A stretch of DNA of 64,000 nt, from positions 5,429,969-5,493,968 of the forward strand of contig NZ_CP024866.1 of the NCBI RefSeq assembly GCF_004136015.1, written 5' to 3'. This document shows positions 58,655 through 64,000 of this stretch, one piece after another. This stretch comes from Pseudomonas sp. ACM7. GTDB lineage: Bacteria; Pseudomonadota; Gammaproteobacteria; Pseudomonadales; Pseudomonadaceae. The notes beneath the pieces were generated by a model, which was given only the letters and a program-made list of their open reading frames with translations, made no database searches and was not told the origin of the DNA. The first letter of the stretch is position 1. Each line of letters begins with the position of its first letter. The position numbers and the translations under genes were made by a program.

Positions 58655-59584
58655 TCAGCTCCTGGCCAATTGGGTGGTGACTGGGCGCTTGAGTTGCGCC
58701 TCGGCTTCGGACACGGAACGCGGCGGCGGGGTTGGCTCGAGGCCGATCATCCGTGCGGTGTTGTTGCCCAGGTATTCTTCGAGGGTGTCCTCGTCGAGGT
58801 TCAGTCCTTGGGGCGGCTCATGGCAGAGCACTTCAAGCAACCGCAGCCACATGCCCGGCTCGTTCGGCGGGGTGTCGGTGCCGAAGAGGATCTTGTGGGT
58901 CGGCAGGACCTTGGCGAACTCGACGATCCGCGATTGCAGGCACCAGCCCGATTCGCAGTAGACGTTGGGCAATTCCATCGCCCACTGCATTGGTTCGAAC
59001 ACATAGACGCCGCCGGTCTGCACCCCGAAGTGCGCCATGATGAAATCGACGTTGGGGAATTCCTTGATCATCGGCACCCATTCCGACGGGATGCTGTAAG
59101 GCCCGTCGCCGGTGTGCAGCTTGACCGGGATGCCCAGCTCGGCGCATTTCTCGAAGGCCGGACGGACCCAGTCCAGCGCGCGATCCGGGCGATAGGCGTG
59201 CATGTTGGCCTGCATCTGGACCATCTTGAAGCCGTGTTCCTTGACGTAGCGCTCGATTGCCTCGACGCCGTTTTCCACACCGCAGCGCGGGTTGTAGACG
59301 AAGCAGCCAATGAAGCGATCCGGGTAGGTCTGGACCATCTTCAGCGTGTAAGCCATGTAGGCATCGATGGACTCGCGTCCGGTGAGGTCGCCGTCGGTCC
59401 AGGTGTAAATGGTGTTGCCTTGTGGTGGCTGGATGAAGGCTTTGTCGATGCGGCGAGGTTTGCCGTTGACCATGTAGGGGCCATCCATCATCTCCAGCAG
59501 ACGCTCGCCGGTGAACGGGTCACCGTCATGCCTCCAGGCGAGGTCCACCAGGTCGGTGGGATAGCAACTGATATCGATGATCAT
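58655..59584 (-). CDS. ACMSD-like amidohydrolase paralogue lacking the HxH metal motif
   Basis: 309 residues, paralogous to the next gene over its whole length. Where the partner has MIIDTHLHPTNL this one reads MIIDISCYPTDL, so both His of the metal-binding HxH are replaced (Ser and Tyr). KMVQMQANMHAYRPDRALDW, IPVKLHTGDGPY, IMAHFGVQTGG and ILFGTDTPPNEPGMW are kept. It is the first gene of the operon. It may be a non-catalytic partner subunit or an enzyme with a changed metal site. The start at ATG 59584 aligns with the paralogue. Confidence 0.87.
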   Translation of the reverse strand: MIIDISCYPTDLVDLAWRHDGDPFTGERLLEMMDGPYMVNGKPRRIDKAFIQPPQGNTIYTWTDGDLTGRESIDAYMAYTLKMVQTYPDRFIGCFVYNPRCGVENGVEAIERYVKEHGFKMVQMQANMHAYRPDRALDWVRPAFEKCAELGIPVKLHTGDGPYSIPSEWVPMIKEFPNVDFIMAHFGVQTGGVYVFEPMQWAMELPNVYCESGWCLQSRIVEFAKVLPTHKILFGTDTPPNEPGMWLRLLEVLCHEPPQGLNLDEDTLEEYLGNNTARMIGLEPTPPPRSVSEAEAQLKRPVTTQLARS

Positions 59585-59895
59585 TGAAGTCGATCTCCTG
59601 ATAGCGGGGAAGGGAACCTTGCGGTTCGCAGCAGCCATGTCCCGGGCAATCGGCCATTTCTATGCGCATTGCTGCGCATTCCCTCGCCTGGTCGCACCCG
59701 GCTCGGGACGCTGGCTGCTTGGGAAGGAGTATTGGAAGGGGGGATCGGATTCGTACAATATTAATTGGGCGAGGGGTTGATACGTGTTCGATATCGGGCA
59801 GGTTTTTGTGGTGGATGTTCGGACCTTTTTCGCGAGCAGGCTCGCCCACAGGGAAACGCATTCCAGATGTGGGAGCGGGCTTGCTCGCGAAGGCG
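59585..59895. other. 311-bp divergent/intergenic region with a REP pair
   Basis: The AT-rich patch CAATATTAATTG (59755-59767) is probably part of the promoter of the amidohydrolase operon (minus strand). A REP pair fills 59828-59892 (TTCGCGAGCAGGCTCGCCCACAGG, then inverted TGTGGGAGCGGGCTTGCTCGCGAA) just downstream of the LysR gene. No gene seen. Confidence 0.65.
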
Positions 59896-60786
59896 TCAGA
59901 TCAGTGTTTGCAGAGCCAGCGTCTTGATCACCTCAACCACCGGCGCCACCCGCTCGGCCTGTCCCGGCGGCCACACGGCGTAGAGGTTGTAATGCGCCGC
60001 AATCTTCGCGTCGTTCAGTTCCACCAACCGCCCCGAACGCAACGCATCCGCCGCCAGCAACCCGCGCACCAGTCCCGCGCCAACCCCAGCCTCGGCGGCA
60101 GCAATCAGGTTCGCCGCATTATCAAAAACCACTCGCGCCCCCGGCTCTGTCGGGGTCATTCCCGCGGCATCCAGCCAGGGAATCCACGACCGGCGCGTGT
60201 ACCCCAACAAAGGTAATTCCAGCACCTGCGCGGGAGTAATCGGCACCTGCAAACCATGCCTTTCCAGCAACGCAGGCGATGCCACGGCCCGGACGCTATC
60301 GCCACAAATCTGCGACATCTCGCAGTCTTCCCAGTCGCCATATCCGTAGCGCAACGCCAGGTCCACCCGCTCGAACGAACTGCGATCCGACCGCGGCATC
60401 GACAGCAATACCACTTCATGGTCAGGCAATAAATCGAGCAGTTCCGGTAGCCGTGGATTGAGCCAGCTCTGGGCCAACTCGCTGTCCACATCGATCGTCA
60501 ACCGTTGCGCGACGCTGCGGTTTTTCACCGAGGACAGGGCCCGATCAATCTGCGCCAACCCATCGGACAGCACGCTGGCGAACAGTTGCCCGGCATCGGT
60601 GAGGTTGCTGCCGCCGCCTTCGCGGACGAACAGCGGCTGGCCGATGAAGTCTTCCAGGCTGCGGATCTGCTGGCTGATCGCGCTGTGAGTCAGGTCGAGC
60701 TTGCGCGCGGCGCTAGAGAAGCTTCCGCTGCGAGCCGCCTGGATAAAGGCACTCATGGACTGCACCGACGGGTATCGCTTGTACAT
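59896..60786 (-). CDS. LysR family transcriptional regulator
   Basis: 296 residues from [11 protein letters not shown]. The HTH is [20 protein letters not shown] with recognition [14 protein letters not shown], then a GcvA-type effector domain ([18 protein letters not shown]). It is divergent from the Mo hydroxylase genes with about 120 nt between, so it probably regulates them. It could also act on the amidohydrolase operon behind it. Confidence 0.92.
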   Translation of the reverse strand: MYKRYPSVQSMSAFIQAARSGSFSSAARKLDLTHSAISQQIRSLEDFIGQPLFVREGGGSNLTDAGQLFASVLSDGLAQIDRALSSVKNRSVAQRLTIDVDSELAQSWLNPRLPELLDLLPDHEVVLLSMPRSDRSSFERVDLALRYGYGDWEDCEMSQICGDSVRAVASPALLERHGLQVPITPAQVLELPLLGYTRRSWIPWLDAAGMTPTEPGARVVFDNAANLIAAAEAGVGAGLVRGLLAADALRSGRLVELNDAKIAAHYNLYAVWPPGQAERVAPVVEVIKTLALQTLI

Positions 60787-60904
60787 GCTGTTAGTCCTAC
60801 TTACACAGGATGGCAGAAATCGTCGCTGGCCCGATTTCTCAAGGCTCCCAATAATCCGATCACCAGGCCCGCACAAAGACGGGCCGCTCTCTTGGAGCCT
60901 GACA

Positions 60905-61369
60905 ATGATCGAATTCACGGTAAACGGCGAACGACACGAGTTGGTAGAGCCATCGCCCTCCATGCCCTTGTTATGGGTGTTGCGAGACCACTTGAAACTC
61001 ACCGGCACCAAGTTTGGTTGCGGCATGGGCCTGTGCGGTGCCTGTACCGTGCACCTGGACGGTGTCGCGGTACGTTCCTGTCAACTGCCGGTCGCCGCCG
61101 TGGCGGGGCACAGCATCACCACCATCGAAGGCTTGTCGCCCACCGAACAGCATCCGCTGCAACTGGCCTGGGTTGCCGAAGATGTCCCGCAATGCGGTTA
61201 CTGTCAATCCGGTCAGATCATGTCCGCCGCCGCGCTGCTCAACACCGGGGCGGCGGTCACCGATGACTCAATCCGTAACGCCATGTCCGGCAACCTGTGC
61301 CGCTGCGGCACTTACGGGCGAATCAACAAAGCCATCAAGCGCGCGGCTGCTGCGCCGAAGGAGGCGTGA
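60905..61369 (+). CDS. (2Fe-2S) subunit of a molybdenum hydroxylase (IorA-like)
   Basis: 154 residues. The plant-type ferredoxin cluster is [15 protein letters not shown], then the xanthine oxidase-type second cluster [10 protein letters not shown]...[12 protein letters not shown]. It transfers electrons from the Mo subunit to the membrane chain or an acceptor. It overlaps the large subunit start (TGATG). The two-gene form without a separate FAD subunit fits isoquinoline-1-oxidoreductase-like enzymes. Confidence 0.94.
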   Translation: MIEFTVNGERHELVEPSPSMPLLWVLRDHLKLTGTKFGCGMGLCGACTVHLDGVAVRSCQLPVAAVAGHSITTIEGLSPTEQHPLQLAWVAEDVPQCGYCQSGQIMSAAALLNTGAAVTDDSIRNAMSGNLCRCGTYGRINKAIKRAAAAPKEA

Positions 61370-63582
61370 TGTCTTTTATCGACGACACTCAGGTCGAACT
61401 GCCGCGCCGCATTTTTCTCAAGCAAGCCGCCACCGTCGCGTCCGGTCTGGCGATTGCGTTTTATCTGCCCACGGGCTTAGCGGCGACGGATCCAAAAGTG
61501 CCTGCACCTGCGGCTGAATTCGAGCCTAACGCCTGGGTTCGCGTGCTGCCCGACGGCACGGTGAAACTGGTGGTGCACAAGCACGATTCCGGCACCGGCA
61601 CCCAGACTGCATTGGCTGCTTGTGTGGCTGAGGAGCTGGATGTCAACCCGATGACGGTGCAGGTGATCACCCCGGAAAATCCGTTCTTCGAGGCCTACAT
61701 TCATCCGATCTGGAAAGTCTATTCCACCGGTGGCAGCACCAGCGTGTCGCTGGAATACGATCGCTTGCGGATGGCCGGCGCGACGGCCCGCGCACTGTTG
61801 ATTGCGGCGGCGGCCAAACAGTGGAAAGTCAGCCCGGACAGTTGCAACACAAAAGAGGGTCGCGTGGTGCATACCGCCAGTCGGCGCAGCCTTGGTTACG
61901 GTGAATTGGTGGGTGTCGCCGCGCATTTGCCGGCACCCGCCAAGGTCACTCTGAAGGACCCGGCGCAGTTCAAGTACATCGGCAAACTGCGGCACAAGCG
62001 CGATGCGTCGGCCAAGGTCTGCGGGCGCTTCAAGTACAGCATCGACGTGGAATTGCCGGAGATGCTGGTGGCGGTGATTCAGCGCACGCCAGTGGTTGGT
62101 GCGAAAGTGCTGGCGTTGGACTCCAGCGCTACCCTGCAAGTGCCGGGTGTGCGGAAAGTGATTGCGATTCCTGGCAGACCTGACGTGCTGGGCGGTAATC
62201 AGGAGGGGGTTGCCGTGCTGGCCGACAACTACTGGGCCGCCCATCAGGGCCGCGAATTGCTCAAGGTGCAATGGAGCGACTCGCCCCTGGCCGGATTCGA
62301 CAGCGATAAACTGGCGACGGCCCAAGCGGCGGCCATTGACGACAAGACCACACAACGGGTGTCAGCCATGGCGGCGGGAGATGTAAGCGCTCAATGGCCG
62401 AAAGCCGCGAAGCTGCTCGAAGCCGACTATCGCATGCCGTACAAGGTGCAGAACCCGCTGGAGCCGATCTGCATTACAGCCGAGGTGAAGAATGACGCCA
62501 TTACCTACTGGGGCGGCGTTCAGGTGCCATCCTCGGCGCTGGAAGCTGCGCAAACGGTGTGCAAGATCGCCAAGGACAAGGTCACCATCAACGAGTTGGT
62601 GTCCGGTGGCAGCTTCGGGGCGCGGGAGGCCAAGTACTGGTTGTTCGAAGTGGCATACCTGGCGCAGCAGGCCAAGGTGCCAGTCAAGTTGATGAACAGC
62701 CGTGAAGACGAAATGCGTGCGCTGTTCATGCACCCGGCGACTCTGCATCGAGTCAAAGGTGCGCTGGATGCTCAGGGTCGGTTGACCGCGTTGCAGCTCA
62801 ATGCGGTGTCGCCCGCCTCGCCGGAGCAGTGGGAGCCGGGCTATTTCGAACGCCCCGACCACATGGACTACAGCACTACCGAGGCTATCACCGCGTGGGA
62901 CTTTGCTTATCGTCCTGCGAATCTGGACCTGGTCTGGGTCAGGCACGAAAGCAACGTGCCCAGCGGCTGGTATCGCTCCGTGAGTTTCATTCCCAATGTG
63001 TTTGCCGTGGAAAGTTTCATGGACGAACTGGCCCACAGCTCGGGACAGGATTCGTTGGCCTTTCGCCTGGCCAACATGCAAGGCCGGCCCCGGCACGTCG
63101 CGGTGCTGAAGAACGCCGCCGAACGTGCCGGTTGGGGCCAGCCATTGCCGGAAGGGACAGCCTTGGGGATCGCCACCAATCAGGGTTACACCAGCTTCAT
63201 CGCGGTGGTCGCCAGACTTTCGAAAAAAGACGGTGTGATCAAGGTCGATAAGCTCACCTGCGTGGTCGATTGCGGCTTGGCGGTGTCGCCGGGCGGTGTC
63301 GAAGAGCAGATCTACGGCGGCTTGATGTGGGGCCTCGGCCACGCGCTGTTCGACCGCATGGACATTAAACAGGGCAGGGTGGTGCAGAGTAACTTCCATG
63401 ATTACCGGGTGCCCCGGATGTCGGACATGCCGGCGATAGATATTCTGGTACTGGACGGCGAGCCGAGCAAACCTGGAGGTGTCGGTGAACTGGGCAGCCC
63501 GTCGGTGGTCCCGGCCATCGCCAATGCGCTGTTCAGCTTGACTGGTGTGCGCCAGCGCTCGACGCCACTGACCCTGGGATAG
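61369..63582 (+). CDS. Molybdopterin-binding large subunit of aldehyde/xanthine dehydrogenase family (IorB-like)
   Basis: 737 residues. A twin-arginine signal (LPRRIFLKQAATVASGLAIA) indicates periplasmic export of the folded enzyme with its small subunit. After it come the aldehyde-oxidase-type domain (YIGKLRHKRDASAKVCGRFKYS) and the Mo site region (VSGGSFGAREAKYW, ...PGGVGELGSPSVVPAIANAL) with the conserved GVGELG Glu. It hydroxylates an N-heterocycle or aldehyde with water as oxygen source. XdhC encoded in the region may sulfurate its Moco. Confidence 0.93.
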   Translation: MSFIDDTQVELPRRIFLKQAATVASGLAIAFYLPTGLAATDPKVPAPAAEFEPNAWVRVLPDGTVKLVVHKHDSGTGTQTALAACVAEELDVNPMTVQVITPENPFFEAYIHPIWKVYSTGGSTSVSLEYDRLRMAGATARALLIAAAAKQWKVSPDSCNTKEGRVVHTASRRSLGYGELVGVAAHLPAPAKVTLKDPAQFKYIGKLRHKRDASAKVCGRFKYSIDVELPEMLVAVIQRTPVVGAKVLALDSSATLQVPGVRKVIAIPGRPDVLGGNQEGVAVLADNYWAAHQGRELLKVQWSDSPLAGFDSDKLATAQAAAIDDKTTQRVSAMAAGDVSAQWPKAAKLLEADYRMPYKVQNPLEPICITAEVKNDAITYWGGVQVPSSALEAAQTVCKIAKDKVTINELVSGGSFGAREAKYWLFEVAYLAQQAKVPVKLMNSREDEMRALFMHPATLHRVKGALDAQGRLTALQLNAVSPASPEQWEPGYFERPDHMDYSTTEAITAWDFAYRPANLDLVWVRHESNVPSGWYRSVSFIPNVFAVESFMDELAHSSGQDSLAFRLANMQGRPRHVAVLKNAAERAGWGQPLPEGTALGIATNQGYTSFIAVVARLSKKDGVIKVDKLTCVVDCGLAVSPGGVEEQIYGGLMWGLGHALFDRMDIKQGRVVQSNFHDYRVPRMSDMPAIDILVLDGEPSKPGGVGELGSPSVVPAIANALFSLTGVRQRSTPLTLG

Positions 63583-63587
63583 CCGTC

Positions 63588-64000
63588 ATGGACTTGCGAT
63601 TGCTGCGGTATTTCATGGCCCTTGCCGAGGAGTTGCACTTTGGCCGGGCCGCCACGCGCTTGCACATCTGTCAGCCGCCGCTGAGCCAGCAGATTCGTCT
63701 GCTGGAAGAGGAACTGGGTACGCCGCTGTTCGAGCGTAGTCATCACCGGGTCGAGCTGACGGCAGCCGGACAGATGCTCAAGGAACAGGCGCCGCTGGTG
63801 TTCGAACAACTGAACCGCGCGCTGGACCTGACGCGTCAGACCGGTCGTGGTCAGTTGGGCGAGCTGGAAATCGGCATGATCAGTTCGGTGATGGTTGGCG
63901 TGCTGCCGCGGGCCTTACACCTCTTCCGCGAGCGCTATCCTCAGGTGTCCTGGCGGCTGCATGAAATGACGCCGGCGGCACAGGTCATAGCGTTGAAGGA
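63588..64000 (+). CDS. LysR family transcriptional regulator (3' end outside window)
   Basis: The first 137 codons. MDLRLLRYFMALAEELHFGR is the HTH start, with recognition SQQIRLLEEELG, then the beginning of the effector domain (LEIGMISSVMVGVLPRALHL). It begins 5 nt after the Mo hydroxylase stop on the same strand, so it may be co-transcribed with it. It is the second LysR candidate for regulating this unit. Confidence 0.93.
   Translation, partial: MDLRLLRYFMALAEELHFGRAATRLHICQPPLSQQIRLLEEELGTPLFERSHHRVELTAAGQMLKEQAPLVFEQLNRALDLTRQTGRGQLGELEIGMISSVMVGVLPRALHLFRERYPQVSWRLHEMTPAAQVIALK

Overview
The window looks like the chromosome of a fluorescent-group Pseudomonas. The evidence is high GC with strong G/C third-position bias, gacA-uvrC-pgsA followed by tRNA-Gly, the cobN/chlID pair, a yejABEF-type operon, a 3-hydroxybutyrate locus next to its sigma-54 activator, and many REP-type inverted repeats carrying the GTGGGAGC-GAGCTTGCTCGC core that is typical of these genomes. 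The species cannot be fixed from sequence reading alone.

Layout. 1-2.5 kb: the end of cobN (cobaltochelatase large subunit), then a chlI-like AAA+ gene and a VWA gene lying in the -1 frame. They are joined by an A_AAA_AAG slippery heptamer and a perfect 11-bp hairpin, a near-textbook programmed -1 frameshift. 2.5-9.6 kb: a phospholipase-D-like protein, an old-yellow-enzyme oxidoreductase controlled by a divergent MerR regulator (19-bp-spaced promoter), an MFS efflux pump with a divergent LysR regulator, a thioredoxin-like protein and a small beta-sandwich protein. 10-16.8 kb: a polar amino acid ABC transporter, RidA, IclR regulator, fold-III PLP amino acid deaminase and PfkB sugar kinase, apparently one catabolic unit. 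16.9-21 kb: a parvulin, a hybrid histidine kinase and an orphan PilU-like ATPase. 21.3-25.2 kb: a 1284-residue AT-richer toxin-like protein with a C-terminal aspzincin-type metallopeptidase signature. 25.2-31.2 kb: acetoacetate-CoA ligase, 3-hydroxybutyrate dehydrogenase, a GntP-type permease with a sigma-54 promoter, and the cognate sigma-54 activator. 31.3-37 kb: the yejFEBA peptide ABC operon. 37-40.1 kb: parvulin, lipase, and a DAHP synthase preceded by an aromatic-codon leader peptide and terminator (classical attenuation) plus a second Tyr-rich small ORF. 40.3-44.8 kb: nitrilase-family protein, GNAT, gacA (TTG start), uvrC, pgsA, tRNA-Gly(GCC).

44.8-49.3 kb is a decayed island at the tRNA gene. 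It holds a broken tyrosine integrase, a ParDE toxin-antitoxin pair, a complete IS4-family element with 10-bp target duplication inside a small ORF remnant, and an IS110-family transposase whose first catalytic Asp is replaced by Gly. 49.4-64 kb is an accessory catabolic region: OmpK-like porin, XdhC, an amidohydrolase deaminase, an NCS2 permease, a CobW-type GTPase, UbiX/UbiD, and two tandem ACMSD-like amidohydrolases, one of which has lost the HxH metal motif. After these come a LysR regulator divergent from a two-subunit molybdenum hydroxylase and a truncated LysR gene at the window edge. Together they look like uptake, hydroxylation, deamination and decarboxylation of a heteroaromatic compound whose identity is not evident.

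The strongest candidates for a second look are the chlID frameshift, the DAHP synthase attenuator with its second leader ORF, the aspzincin toxin, and the UbiX/UbiD/dual-amidohydrolase operon.
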